DNA of 64,000 bases from Candidatus Fluviicola riflensis. Its GTDB lineage: Bacteria; Bacteroidota; Bacteroidia; Flavobacteriales_D; Crocinitomicaceae. Shown one piece after another: positions 25,943 to 34,541 of this stretch. The stretch covers positions 3,460,641 through 3,524,640 of the forward strand of contig CP022585.1 in assembly GCA_002243285.1 (NCBI GenBank). Direction: 5' to 3'. The stretch's first letter is position 1. The number at the start of each line of letters is the position of its first letter. The notes below the pieces were generated by a model. It worked only from the letters and a program-made list of their open reading frames with translations. It made no database searches and had not been told where the DNA came from. The position numbers and the translations under genes were made by a program.

Positions 25943-26970
25943 ACTTGTGGAATACAAATGGTTGTGGTAAACAATTCTTCCGTTTTGGCAGTGGTCAACA
26001 AACCGCTTTGCCCGAAAAATAAGGATAATCGGCGTTGGATGCTCGCCAAACCGAATCCTTTTCCTTCGCTGGCGTTTACAAATTGTGTGTCGTAAGGACT
26101 CGAAACAGTCACCGTGAGCAATTTACCTTCGCACAACACATTCACCGAAATGGTAATGGCGTTTATTTGTCCGTATAAGCCATACTTGATTGCATTTTCA
26201 AGAATCGGTTGCAGGATGAGTGCCGGAACTTTGAGTTCTTCACAGGCTTCGTTGCTGTTTATTTCGGTCGTGAGCCGGTGCCCGAAACGCACTTTTTCGA
26301 TTTCGAGGTAAAGCCGGATCTGTTCCAGTTCTTCTTTCAGCGGAACCAATTGCTGTACGTCTTTGCGAAGCGTTCCCCGAAGAAAATTACTCAGTAACTG
26401 GATCATGCGATGCGCTTCTGTCGGTTCCAGAATTGTCAGTGCGCTGATGGAATTGAGGCTGTTGAACAAAAAATGAGGTTGCAACTGCTGGTGTATATTG
26501 TCTAATTCTGCTTTGGTTAATGCGCGTTCTTTCTCCAGCAGTTGCTCCTGTATATTGGCTTGCGTTTGGGCATTTTTCTGAATCCACCAGTTCAAACTGA
26601 TCAGCAATAAGAAGAAGAAAGCCATCACAGCTCTCACTGCTTCGAACGGAAACACAAAATGCTGCCAGTCGTAATCGGTGAATAATAATTTATATAAACC
26701 ATTGAAAGCCAATTGAAACATCCCGGTAAACACGAAAATGATGGCGAAATTCACAAAATTCAACGGCTTGGAAGGATGGAAATTATGCTGAATGAGGTAG
26801 AGAATCTGCCCAAGCAAAATCATGATCATCGAACTTAACAGCGCATCTCTCAACGCAATTGTAAAATGAAAGCCGTTTACCCAAAGCAATACAAATTGAA
26901 TTGCCGCAGCTGCAAGTACCCATAAGGAGAACTTGATTTTTACCTGGCTGGAAGAAGTGCGTGTTTGCAT
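25939..26970 (-). CDS. LytS-type sensor histidine kinase
   Basis: I use ATG 26970 (MQTRTSSSQV, 343 residues), which leaves 4 bp to the preceding stop. There are four transmembrane segments in residues 15-130 and no large periplasmic domain. A helix follows, then the His_kinase domain with His166 in QLQPHFLFNSLNSIS and the ATP-binding N-box ALILQPILENAIKYG. A G-box GKGFGLASIQRRL follows. This is the pfam06580 type that pairs with LytTR regulators, and its regulator overlaps its stop. Because the sensor has almost no periplasmic part, the LiaF-like protein upstream may provide the signal. Confidence 0.93.
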   Translation of the reverse strand: MQTRTSSSQVKIKFSLWVLAAAAIQFVLLWVNGFHFTIALRDALLSSMIMILLGQILYLIQHNFHPSKPLNFVNFAIIFVFTGMFQLAFNGLYKLLFTDYDWQHFVFPFEAVRAVMAFFFLLLISLNWWIQKNAQTQANIQEQLLEKERALTKAELDNIHQQLQPHFLFNSLNSISALTILEPTEAHRMIQLLSNFLRGTLRKDVQQLVPLKEELEQIRLYLEIEKVRFGHRLTTEINSNEACEELKVPALILQPILENAIKYGLYGQINAITISVNVLCEGKLLTVTVSSPYDTQFVNASEGKGFGLASIQRRLSLFFGQSGLLTTAKTEELFTTTICIPQV

Positions 26971-26974
26971 AGAC

Positions 26975-27790
26975 TTATTTTGAATTGAAACTATTGATTT
27001 CGATACCGCCAAACATGCATGTTCCGCGAAGAATCACCACTTTGTCAGGATTATCGGTATTGGTTTCTGTGGTCGGACGCTTGTCTTCGATTCCGCCGAA
27101 AATACTCACCACTTCGGTTTTGATTTGCCAGTGATTGGGAATGGTGAGTGTGGTTCCGCCAAAAAGATTGGTGACATCCATTACAATCTGGTTGTTGAAA
27201 TCGGCTTGTGACAGGTTGATCTCATTACCACCGAAAATAGTGACAATGTCTGCACCGCGAAACTGTTTGCTCACCACATTTTTCTGCACACCACCGAAGA
27301 TGGAAACAGCGTCAATGAAATCGTCTTGTGAGATGTTTTCCAAACCCTCCATACCTTCATAATAGTGATGATGATGTTTTTTCCAGAACTCCCGTCGTTT
27401 TTCAAAGCGATTGCCCCCGCAACCTGATTTCGATTTTGATTTGAACAGGATGAATAAACCGAGCAGGATTACCAGCACCGGCCAAACGATGTTCATATTG
27501 ACTGCTTCGGGATAAATTTCATTCCAGATCAGCAATTTACCAACGGCGATGAGTATGTAGCCAAAGAATGATTTGAATTTGTGTTTGACCAATACGATCA
27601 ACCCGAAAGCGATGATAAATGGTCCGGGAGTAAACGTCCATGTGGGTAATTTTACGCCCGTTTCATGCAACAGGTATAAAATTCCGAATACGATCACGAA
27701 AATGCCGGTAGTAATTTTACCACGTTTGTTGCTCTTTTGCCAGCTTAGATAATGATGTTGGTCCTCTGCGTTGATTGGTTCTGTACTCAT
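26975..27790 (-). CDS. LiaF-like membrane protein with C-terminal IFGG repeats
   Basis: ATG 27790 (MSTEPINAEDQHHYL) gives 271 residues; the frame extends 18 codons upstream through the promoter. Four transmembrane helices (about 30-140) are followed by a Cys/His/Lys-rich linker including KKHHHHYYEG. The C-terminal domain contains five turns carrying FGG (VSIFGGVQK, VTIFGGNEI, TNLFGGTTL, VSIFGGIED, CMFGGIEI), the beta-helix hallmark of the LiaF/VraT C-terminal domain. LiaF proteins keep the LiaS kinase off until the cell wall is stressed. Here the partner is a LytS/LytTR pair, a common Bacteroidota version. It is first of the three-gene operon. Confidence 0.88.
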   Translation of the reverse strand: MSTEPINAEDQHHYLSWQKSNKRGKITTGIFVIVFGILYLLHETGVKLPTWTFTPGPFIIAFGLIVLVKHKFKSFFGYILIAVGKLLIWNEIYPEAVNMNIVWPVLVILLGLFILFKSKSKSGCGGNRFEKRREFWKKHHHHYYEGMEGLENISQDDFIDAVSIFGGVQKNVVSKQFRGADIVTIFGGNEINLSQADFNNQIVMDVTNLFGGTTLTIPNHWQIKTEVVSIFGGIEDKRPTTETNTDNPDKVVILRGTCMFGGIEINSFNSK

Positions 27791-27807
27791 TGTTTGTGAA
27801 TTTTGAA

Positions 27808-27838
27808 CAAATCTAAGACAGGAATGCAGAGGATACAA
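27808..27838 (-). promoter_or_regulatory. Promoter of the LiaF-like/kinase/regulator operon
   Basis: On the minus strand, TTG (27838-27836), a 20-bp spacer and TAGATTTG (27815-27808) match the Bacteroidota consensus. The start codon is 17 bp downstream, so the leader would be very short. Confidence 0.65.
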
Positions 27839-27899
27839 GAACAAATCGGTGAGTTGTAGGTGAAGATAGGTGAAGTGTGGAAGAGGTGATTTTCAACCT

Positions 27900-27936
27900 C
27901 ATTCTCATTCTATTGTACTGTTGTAGAATGAGAATG
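27900..27936. promoter_or_regulatory. 13-bp perfect inverted repeat in a divergent promoter region
   Basis: CATTCTCATTCTA (27900-27912) and TAGAATGAGAATG (27924-27936) are perfect complements around an 11-nt spacer. Each arm is itself a near-direct repeat of ATTCT. The site lies 62 bp upstream of the -33 element of the LiaF-like operon and about 120 bp before the TonB receptor start, so an activator or repressor there could serve both. Lack of a T-run after it argues against a terminator. Confidence 0.55.
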
Positions 27937-28058
27937 ATGAATAAAAACAATCCATCCTTCACTTCCTCACAATTCAACCGGTTTATTCTACAATTCATTT
28001 AATTTTGCCCTATGGGGCTGATTCACTACCCGTACTATTGTGTCATAAAACAACTTTT

Positions 28059-30431
28059 ATGAAACTAAACCAATACATTTTAGCATTGCTGCTCGGAATC
28101 ACTACATTTCCGCTTTGGGCGCAAACCACCACACAAACCATCAGAGGAACCATCATCGACAAACAATCGCAGCAAACCATTCCGGGTGCGACAGTTGTTA
28201 TTTTGGAAAGCAACCTGCTGCAAGCCGCACTTTCGGATTTTGACGGACGCTACAAAATAACAGATGTTCTACCGGGTCGCTACGATTTAAAAGTGACTTA
28301 TTCAGGCTACAAGGAAATTGTACTTTCCAATATTGTCGTGACTGCCGGAAAAGAAACGGTGCTCGACATTGCGATGGAAGAAAATATCACGGAAGTTGAA
28401 GAAGTGGTGATCAACGCCCGGAAGAAAAACGAAACAAACAACGAATTGATTTCGCTAAGCGGACGTTCGTTCTCGATGGAAGAAGTAAACCGCTATGCCG
28501 GCGGACGTTCTGATCCCGCGCGTTTGGCAGCCAATTTTGCCGGTGTGAGTTCGCCCGATGATTCACGCAACGATATTGTAATCCGTGGAAACTCTCCTAT
28601 TGGCGTGTTGTGGCGGATTGAAGGATTGAACATTCCCAATCCGAATCACTTTTCAACCGTTGGAACTACCGGCGGCCCCGTAAGCGCTATCAATACCAAT
28701 ATTTTGCGCAATTCCGACTTCATGACTTCTGCTTTCCCGGCCGAATACGGAAATGCCAATGCCGGCGTGTTTGATCTTGGTTTCCGGAATGGAAATACTG
28801 AAAAACGCGAACATACGTTTCAGCTCGGCGCTTTAACCGGTTTGGAATTCATGACCGAAGGACCGATTCGCAAAGAAAAAAACTCGTCGTACCTCATCGC
28901 GTATCGTTATGGATTTGCAGGTGTTGCACAAGCTATCGGTTTACCAATCGGAACGGCTGCAACGCCTTATTACCAGGATCTTTCGTTTAAACTCAATTCC
29001 GGAAACACCAAAATGGGACGTTTCACTCTTTTTGGATTGGCAGCAGTGAGCAAGATCGAATTCATTCACAGTGATATCGATAGCAACGATTTGTTTGCCG
29101 ACCCAACCGAAGACAGTTATTTCAGCAGCAATCTCGGAATGCTCGGCCTGAAACACTTCATCCGCGCTGGCGAAAAATCGTATTTCAACACCGTGATCGG
29201 GATGACGTATGCCGATTCTGATTATAAAGAAGACAGTATCAGTGTGAGTGATGTTGCCGCCAGAACGGTTGAAAACACTACTACGCGCACCAATTATTCG
29301 GTTAATACTTCGTTCAATTCCAAGATCAATGCGCGCTTGTTCATCAAAGTCGGCGTGCTGACAGAAGTGCTGAATACGAAATTGTTTTACCGGACGCGTG
29401 AGTTTACGCCCGATTGGATCATGGTGTGGGACAACAACGATTACACCACGCTCATCCAGGGTTATGCGCATGCGAAATACAGTTTCACTGAAAAATTAAC
29501 TCTCAACGCAGGTTTGCATAGTCAGTATCTGGCGCTCAACAATTCAAATTCCCTTGAACCGCGTGTCGGGTTAAAATACCAGCTCAACGACCGACACAGT
29601 TTCTCCACCGGTTACGGAATGCACAGCCAGATGCAGCCCATCGATTTGTATTTCTACCGAACAACGGATGCTGAAGGAAACACACAACTCACGAATAAAA
29701 ACCTCGACTTTACCCGTAGTCACCATTTTGTAGTTGGTTATGAGGTGATTCCATTCAAAGATTGGCGCATCAAAACCGAAGCGTATTATCAGATTCTGAA
29801 CAACGTTCCGATCACGACCGATTCTTCGAGTTTTTCGATGCTGAATGCCGGATCTTCGTTTACGCCGATTGAAGAAGGTTTACTGGTTAACAACGGAACG
29901 GGGCGCAATTACGGCCTGGAACTGACAATCGAGAAATACTTCAGCAAAGGCTATTACGGATTGATTACCGGAACGCTTTACGAAGCAAAATATACCGGTA
30001 GTGACGATGTGGAACGCAATACGGCTTTCAACGGAAAGTTCGTTTACAATGTGTTGGTCGGGAAAGAAATCAAAGTTGGGAAAGCCAAACGCAATGCGCT
30101 GACGATTGATGTGAAAATGACGCAGGCCGGTGGCCGTCATTATACGCCGGTTGATCTGGCTGCTTCACAACTGGCGCATCAACAGGTGCTGAAAGGTGAC
30201 GATTACGCCTACTCGCAACGGTATGCCGATTTCTTCCGCCTGGATGTGAAACTTGGGTTTACGATCAACAGCGCGAAACGCAATATTTCTCAATCCATTT
30301 TCTTCGATATTCAGAATGTGACCAACAACAAAAACATTTTTGCCGAGCGTTACAACCCGCTTACCAACGGAATCAATACCGCTTATCAGATCGGTTTCTT
30401 CCCGAATTTTGCTTATAAAATTCAGTTTTAA
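28059..30431 (+). CDS. TonB-dependent outer-membrane receptor with CarboxypepD_reg domain
   Basis: ATG 28059 gives 790 residues with signal peptide MKLNQYILALLLGITTFPLWAQ. Next comes a carboxypeptidase-regulatory-like beta-sandwich (about 27-115: IRGTIIDKQSQQTIPGATVVILESN, then DFDGRYKITDVLPGRYDLKVTYSGY). A plug domain follows (about 125-235, with GGRSDPARLAANFAGVSSPDDSRNDIVIRGNSPIGVLWRIEG), then a 22-strand-type barrel ending in aromatic FAYKIQF. The substrate is not identifiable; no SusD partner follows. Instead a flavodoxin-fold reductase and a LytTR two-component system follow within 10-30 bp, probably on the same transcript. TAATTTTG at 28000-28007 may be its -7 element. Confidence 0.92.
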   Translation: MKLNQYILALLLGITTFPLWAQTTTQTIRGTIIDKQSQQTIPGATVVILESNLLQAALSDFDGRYKITDVLPGRYDLKVTYSGYKEIVLSNIVVTAGKETVLDIAMEENITEVEEVVINARKKNETNNELISLSGRSFSMEEVNRYAGGRSDPARLAANFAGVSSPDDSRNDIVIRGNSPIGVLWRIEGLNIPNPNHFSTVGTTGGPVSAINTNILRNSDFMTSAFPAEYGNANAGVFDLGFRNGNTEKREHTFQLGALTGLEFMTEGPIRKEKNSSYLIAYRYGFAGVAQAIGLPIGTAATPYYQDLSFKLNSGNTKMGRFTLFGLAAVSKIEFIHSDIDSNDLFADPTEDSYFSSNLGMLGLKHFIRAGEKSYFNTVIGMTYADSDYKEDSISVSDVAARTVENTTTRTNYSVNTSFNSKINARLFIKVGVLTEVLNTKLFYRTREFTPDWIMVWDNNDYTTLIQGYAHAKYSFTEKLTLNAGLHSQYLALNNSNSLEPRVGLKYQLNDRHSFSTGYGMHSQMQPIDLYFYRTTDAEGNTQLTNKNLDFTRSHHFVVGYEVIPFKDWRIKTEAYYQILNNVPITTDSSSFSMLNAGSSFTPIEEGLLVNNGTGRNYGLELTIEKYFSKGYYGLITGTLYEAKYTGSDDVERNTAFNGKFVYNVLVGKEIKVGKAKRNALTIDVKMTQAGGRHYTPVDLAASQLAHQQVLKGDDYAYSQRYADFFRLDVKLGFTINSAKRNISQSIFFDIQNVTNNKNIFAERYNPLTNGINTAYQIGFFPNFAYKIQF

Positions 30432-30441
30432 TTAAAGGGAG

Positions 30442-31023
30442 ATGAAAAAGATACTGGTAATCAATGGCCATCCGAATGCCGAAAGTTTTAACCGCGCGTT
30501 AACGGATGCTTATTTGCTCGGACTCCGGAAAACCGAAGCGGAGATCCGGGTGCTGACTATTTCAGAACTGAAGTTTAACCCATCATTGCAATTCGGTTAT
30601 CAGCATCGCATGGAACTGGAACCCGATTTGGTGCAGGCACAGGAATTGATCTTGTGGGCGGAACATTTGGTGTGGATTCATCCGGTTTGGTGGGGCGGAT
30701 TACCGGCCATTACCAAAGGATTCATCGACCGTGTTTTTCTGCCTGGCTTTGGGTTTAAATACCGCGAAAACTCTGTTTGGTGGGATAAACTACTGACAGG
30801 GAAAACAGCGCGTATCATCACGACTCTGGATCAACCGGGATGGTATTATCGTCTCGCTTTTGGCCGGCCGAGCGTGAATCAGCTCAAAAAATCGACCTTG
30901 CAGTTTTGTGGTATCAAACCTGTGAAAGTTACTTACGTCGGCCCGATTCGTCTCTCAAAATTGGAAGGTCGCGTTCAAATGCTTCAAAAAATAACTATAC
31001 TCGGAGAACAGGAAGGCCGTTAA
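30442..31023 (+). CDS. NAD(P)H-dependent flavodoxin-fold oxidoreductase (KefF/NQO1 family)
   Basis: This 193-residue protein opens with MKKILVINGHPNAESFNRAL, the FMN/FAD phosphate-binding loop of the flavodoxin_2 family. WIHPVWWGGLPAITKGFIDRVFLPGFGFKY is the conserved segment that contacts the isoalloxazine ring and contains the W-W-G-G-x-P motif. Family members reduce quinones using NAD(P)H, protecting against electrophiles or regulating K+ efflux. It lies 10 bp after the TonB receptor and 28 bp before the kinase gene, so it probably belongs to the same operon. Confidence 0.92.
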   Translation: MKKILVINGHPNAESFNRALTDAYLLGLRKTEAEIRVLTISELKFNPSLQFGYQHRMELEPDLVQAQELILWAEHLVWIHPVWWGGLPAITKGFIDRVFLPGFGFKYRENSVWWDKLLTGKTARIITTLDQPGWYYRLAFGRPSVNQLKKSTLQFCGIKPVKVTYVGPIRLSKLEGRVQMLQKITILGEQEGR

Positions 31024-31051
31024 CCTTCTTGTTTTCCTTATTTTTAACAAC

Positions 31052-32074
31052 ATGCTGCAAAACAATTGGCGCTTTTTATGGATGGTTCTGCTGGGAATTG
31101 TTTTTTCTCTATTGCTGCATCAGGTTATGGATTTCCCTAACGATGAGCTCAAGCATCAATTGTTTGGCATGCTTGAATCGATAATCATTACCGTTCTGAT
31201 TTGGGAAGGTTCCCTACGTTTTGAACGCATTTGGGATAAAAAATTTCCGTGGGAACAATTCCCGATGAAACGTGTTTTTGTCCAGTTACTAGCGGGTTCT
31301 ACCTATATTGCACTTGTAATGGTTGTAATCACACAGGCTTTCGACTCGCTGGTGTGTCCAATGCCGTTTGACGACAAAAACAAATTTTTCGCCATCATTT
31401 TTATACTGGCATTCCTGGTTTCTATTGCGATTCTTTCACTGGAAATCTCATTCCAGTTTTTCCGGAAATGGAAACAATCGTTGCTGGAAGTAGAACAACA
31501 CAAATCGGAAACAGCCATGGCGCGGTTGGAAAATCTGAAAAATCAGATCAATCCGCATTTCCTGTTTAATAACATGAGCGTGTTGTCGTCGCTTGTTTAC
31601 AAAGACCAGGACAAAGCGGTCCATTTTATCAATCAATTATCGAAAGTATACCGGTATTTGCTCGACAGCGGTTCGTGTGAATTGACCACACTGGAAGACG
31701 AAATGCAATTCCTGCAATCGTATACGTACTTGCTGAATATCCGGTATTCACCCAATATCCATTTTGAAATTAATGTTTCGGAAGAAGCACTAAAAACTTA
31801 TATCCCGCCGATGTCGGTGCAGTTACTGATCGAAAACGCAATCAAACACAACGAGATTTCGTCGGCCGCACCGCTGACCATCAGCATCCGGTCGGAAGAA
31901 ATGTGGCTGATCGTGGAAAACAACCTGCAACTGCGTTCTACGGTTGAAAACGGCTCAGGGACCGGCTTAAAAAACATCTGTTCACGCTACCAGTTTTTCA
32001 CCGACCGGGAACCAGAAATCGTTGCGACAGAAACTCATTTCCGTGTCGAAATTCCGTTATTGAAAGCGCCATGA
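31052..32074 (+). CDS. LytS-type sensor histidine kinase
   Basis: This 340-residue protein has four transmembrane segments in residues 8-135 and almost no extracellular domain. A coiled helix follows, then a His_kinase domain with His169 in NQINPHFLFNNMSVLSS. The ATP-binding N-box is MSVQLLIENAIKHNEIS, and the G-region is NGSGTGLKNICSRYQ. It is the pfam06580 class. It overlaps its response regulator gene by ATGA. It is similar in design to, but clearly different in sequence from, the kinase at 25939-26970. Confidence 0.93.
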   Translation: MLQNNWRFLWMVLLGIVFSLLLHQVMDFPNDELKHQLFGMLESIIITVLIWEGSLRFERIWDKKFPWEQFPMKRVFVQLLAGSTYIALVMVVITQAFDSLVCPMPFDDKNKFFAIIFILAFLVSIAILSLEISFQFFRKWKQSLLEVEQHKSETAMARLENLKNQINPHFLFNNMSVLSSLVYKDQDKAVHFINQLSKVYRYLLDSGSCELTTLEDEMQFLQSYTYLLNIRYSPNIHFEINVSEEALKTYIPPMSVQLLIENAIKHNEISSAAPLTISIRSEEMWLIVENNLQLRSTVENGSGTGLKNICSRYQFFTDREPEIVATETHFRVEIPLLKAP

Positions 32075-32826
32075 ACGTAATTATCATAGAAGACGAGCAA
32101 TTATCGGCCGATCATTTGACCACGCTGTTGCAGCGCATCGATCCTGCTATCCGGGTTACACATCGATTCGAATCGGTGAAACAAAGTGTGGAAGCCTTTC
32201 AGTCGGGCGTAAAAGCCGATTTGCTCTTCGCCGACATTCACCTGGCCGACGGCAGCAGTTTTGATATTTTCCACAAGGTTTCGGTTGAAATTCCGGTGAT
32301 TTTCACGACCGCGTTTGATCAATATGCCATTAAAGCATTCCGCACAAACAGTATCGATTATCTATTAAAACCAATCGATAGTGGTGAATTGAAACGGTCG
32401 ATTGAGAAATTCAATCAACTGAACCGCCAACAACACGCGCAATTGATCGAACAATTACTCAGCAATTCGTTTCAGCCGGCCAAAACGTACAAAAACAGGT
32501 TCATGGTCAAGCTCGGCGAAAACATTGTTTCCGTCAAAACCGAAGATATCGACCATTTTATTTCGGAAGACGGCGTTGTGTTGCTTGTCACCAAACTCGG
32601 CAAACGTTATCCTGTAGATTATACCCTCGACCAATTGGATCAACTGATCGATCCCGACACGTTTTTCCGCATCAACCGCAAAGTGATTTTGCACATCGAA
32701 GCGATTCAAAAGATCAGCAGTTTTTTTAATAGCCGTTTGAAAGTGACGTCTACGTACATTTCGAATGACGAAGCGGTCGTGAGCCGGGAACGGGTTGGGG
32801 ATTTTAAGCAGTGGTTAAATAAATGA
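32071..32826 (+). CDS. LytTR family response regulator
   Basis: This 251-residue protein has a receiver domain (1-120) with Glu7/Asp8, phospho-acceptor Asp55 (LLFADIHLADGSSFD), FTTAFDQYAIKAF and LLKPID. A linker with a Gln-rich helix leads to a LytTR DNA-binding domain (about 150-250), including FMVKLGENIVSVKTEDIDHFISEDGVVLLVTKLGKRYPVDYTLDQL and FFRINRKVILHIEAIQKI. The start overlaps the kinase stop. With the receptor, reductase and kinase it forms a presumed four-gene transcript; autoregulation of the receptor is plausible but not visible. Confidence 0.95.
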   Translation: MNVIIIEDEQLSADHLTTLLQRIDPAIRVTHRFESVKQSVEAFQSGVKADLLFADIHLADGSSFDIFHKVSVEIPVIFTTAFDQYAIKAFRTNSIDYLLKPIDSGELKRSIEKFNQLNRQQHAQLIEQLLSNSFQPAKTYKNRFMVKLGENIVSVKTEDIDHFISEDGVVLLVTKLGKRYPVDYTLDQLDQLIDPDTFFRINRKVILHIEAIQKISSFFNSRLKVTSTYISNDEAVVSRERVGDFKQWLNK

Positions 32827-32828
32827 TT

Positions 32829-32960
32829 CTTACTTTTTCCTTGATGAAAAAGTAAGCAAAAAATCAAGGCTGTAAGTCCCGATCTTGAGAACTACAGCTT
32901 GTTCAGCTATCTCAACCCAACTCGCAAACACCATTTACGGATTGTTTTACAAACAATCCG
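32829..32960. repeat. Intergenic structured repeat with terminator-like hairpin
   Basis: CTTACTTTTTC (32829-32839) and GAAAAAGTAAG (32846-32856) form a perfect 11-bp stem just after the response regulator stop. Farther on, CGGATTGTTT (32938-32947) and AAACAATCCG (32951-32960) form a perfect 10-bp stem with a 3-nt loop. It is enclosed by weaker pairing CTCAA (32911-32915) with TTGAG (32965-32969). The block up to about 33055 encodes nothing convincing. It looks like a copy of a structured intergenic element (inference, only one copy in this window). Confidence 0.55.
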
Positions 32961-33070
32961 ATGGTTGAGCTCAAACAGGGCCTCGATCACGCTTCACTTC
33001 ACCTTGTCCTCTTACGATCGTTACTTAATGCCGTTAGGTTCTGAAATCAGAATACACCAGTATTAAACTT

Positions 33071-33433
33071 TTACTCCTTTGAAATAACCGCTTTTCGGTG
33101 TTTTATGCCCCAATCAACCATTTTATCCAAAACTTCGGTAATAGATTTTCCTGAAGGAGATAGTTCATATTCAACTGAAACCGGAATAGTGTTATAAACT
33201 GTTCGGGTAATCATTCCGTTTATTTCCAATTCTTTCAATTCCTTGCTTAACATTCGAGGTGTTATTTTCGGAATGTTGCGTTGTATTTCAGTGAATCGTT
33301 TTTTATCAAATAGAATAGAGCCAATAATAGGCAGTTTCCACTTCCCGCTTAAAACGTTGAGTGTGTCATTAATGGCTAGCACAAACTGAATTGGGCATTT
33401 TTTCGCTTCTTCAAGACTTATATTTCTGTTCAT
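33071..33433 (-). CDS. HxlR family winged-helix transcriptional regulator
   Basis: ATG 33433 (MNRNISLEEAKKCPIQFV) gives 120 residues, the family norm; the frame upstream crosses the operator. The HxlR pattern is clear: C-P near the start, LNVLSGKWKLPIIGSILFDKKRFTEIQRNIPKITPRMLSKELKELEINGMITRTVY, then VEYELSPSGKSITEVLDKMVDWG. Members commonly sense quinones or aldehydes via the N-terminal Cys and control a divergent oxidoreductase gene, exactly the arrangement here. Base composition is more A/T-rich than in neighbouring genes, suggesting that the pair was acquired. Confidence 0.94.
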   Translation of the reverse strand: MNRNISLEEAKKCPIQFVLAINDTLNVLSGKWKLPIIGSILFDKKRFTEIQRNIPKITPRMLSKELKELEINGMITRTVYNTIPVSVEYELSPSGKSITEVLDKMVDWGIKHRKAVISKE

Positions 33434-33472
33434 TTTTATAATTCGTTGAAATGGTATACAAAAGCATATCAC

Positions 33473-33486
33473 TATACTATAGTATA
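33473..33486. promoter_or_regulatory. Probable HxlR operator
   Basis: TATACTATAGTATA is a perfect 14-bp palindrome. A second pair, GGTATAC (33453-33459) and GTATACC (33482-33488), is nested around it. It sits 40 bp upstream of the regulator start and 30 bp before a candidate -7 element TATTTTTG (33516-33523) of the divergent oxidoreductase, so it overlaps that promoter's -33 region. Confidence 0.7.
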
Positions 33487-33554
33487 CCGCTATACAATAA
33501 GAAGCAAATATAACATATTTTTGCCTCTCAATATTTATTTAAAAAATACATACA

Positions 33555-34445
33555 ATGATTTTAGTAACAGGAGCAACAGGACATTTTGGAAAATCAACAA
33601 TCGATTTTCTTTTGAAAAAAGGAATTCATCCAACCGACATTGTTGCATTGGTAAGAGATGAAGCAAAAGCCGAAGATTTGAAAGCAAAAGGTATCACAAC
33701 AAAAATCGGTGACTATGACAATTATGCATCATTGGTTGAAGCTTTTAAAGGTGTTGACAAACTATTACTCGTTTCGGGTAATGACATCGCTAATCGTAGT
33801 AAACAACAAGAAAATGCGGTAAAGGCAGCTAAAGAATCAGGCGTAAAGCATATCTATTACACTAGTTTTGAACGCAATAATGAAACGGAAACATCACCTA
33901 TTCATTTTGTAGCCGAGTCACATATTGCTACAGAAAACACAATCAAAGCAAGTGGAATGATCTACACTATTTTCAGAAACAATCTATACTTGGATATTCT
34001 ACCAATGTTTTTTGGTGAACACGTATTAGAATCCGGTGTCTTTTTCCCGGCCGGAGAAACCAAGGGAGCATTCGCATCAAGACTTGATATGGCGGAAGCC
34101 ACAGCAAATGTAATCATTGGCAATGAACACGAAAACAAAGAATATGCTTTCAGCAATACGGTAAATGTATCCGTTTCAGATGTCACAACCAGTTTGAGCG
34201 AAGTAGTAGGTAAAGAAATCAATTATGTAAGTCCTACAACAGAAATTTATATGGATACATTAACGAAAGCTGGTGTTCCGAACGAATATGTTGGAATGTT
34301 TGCAGGGTTTTCAGAAGCTATAAAGCAAGGTGAATTTTTAGTTGATAAAACTGACTTGGAAAATTTACTGGGCAGAAAGCCAACAACTGCAAAAGAGTTT
34401 TTACAACAAACCTATTCTTTAAAAACGGAAAACGCCGGTAGTTAA
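33555..34445 (+). CDS. NmrA-like / SDR quinone oxidoreductase (QorB-type)
   Basis: This 296-residue protein begins MILVTGATGHFGKSTIDFLL, the GxxGxxG dinucleotide-binding loop of atypical short-chain dehydrogenases. VALVRDE then suggests NADP(H) preference. VDKLLLVSGNDIANRSKQQENAVKAAKESGVKHIYYTSFE is the conserved core of the NmrA/QorB subfamily. Family members are NADPH-dependent quinone reductases or redox sensors. It is divergent from an HxlR regulator with a palindromic operator in between, and is ended by a strong terminator. Confidence 0.92.
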   Translation: MILVTGATGHFGKSTIDFLLKKGIHPTDIVALVRDEAKAEDLKAKGITTKIGDYDNYASLVEAFKGVDKLLLVSGNDIANRSKQQENAVKAAKESGVKHIYYTSFERNNETETSPIHFVAESHIATENTIKASGMIYTIFRNNLYLDILPMFFGEHVLESGVFFPAGETKGAFASRLDMAEATANVIIGNEHENKEYAFSNTVNVSVSDVTTSLSEVVGKEINYVSPTTEIYMDTLTKAGVPNEYVGMFAGFSEAIKQGEFLVDKTDLENLLGRKPTTAKEFLQQTYSLKTENAGS

Positions 34446-34476
34446 GAACTCCTATTGCAAAACGTTTCACAACCAA

Positions 34477-34517
34477 AAAACCCCTCTCGTCCGCATGAGG
34501 CGGACGGAAGGGGTTTT
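34477..34517. terminator. Strong bidirectional terminator
   Basis: AAAACCCCT (34477-34485) pairs with AGGGGTTTT (34509-34517), and an inner stem CGTCCGC (34488-34494) pairs with GCGGACG (34500-34506). The hairpin lies between convergent genes and serves both. Confidence 0.85.
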
Positions 34518-34541
34518 CCTGTACTATAATTTTACTGCTTC

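Noticed and set aside
28941..29471. A 176-codon minus-strand frame opposite the TonB receptor
   Set aside because: It is a shadow of the receptor frame with a His/Ile/Arg-rich composition typical of antisense translation.
32829..33060. tRNA or small structured RNA gene
   Set aside because: The hairpins do not fold into a cloverleaf and there is no TTCGA loop or acceptor stem.
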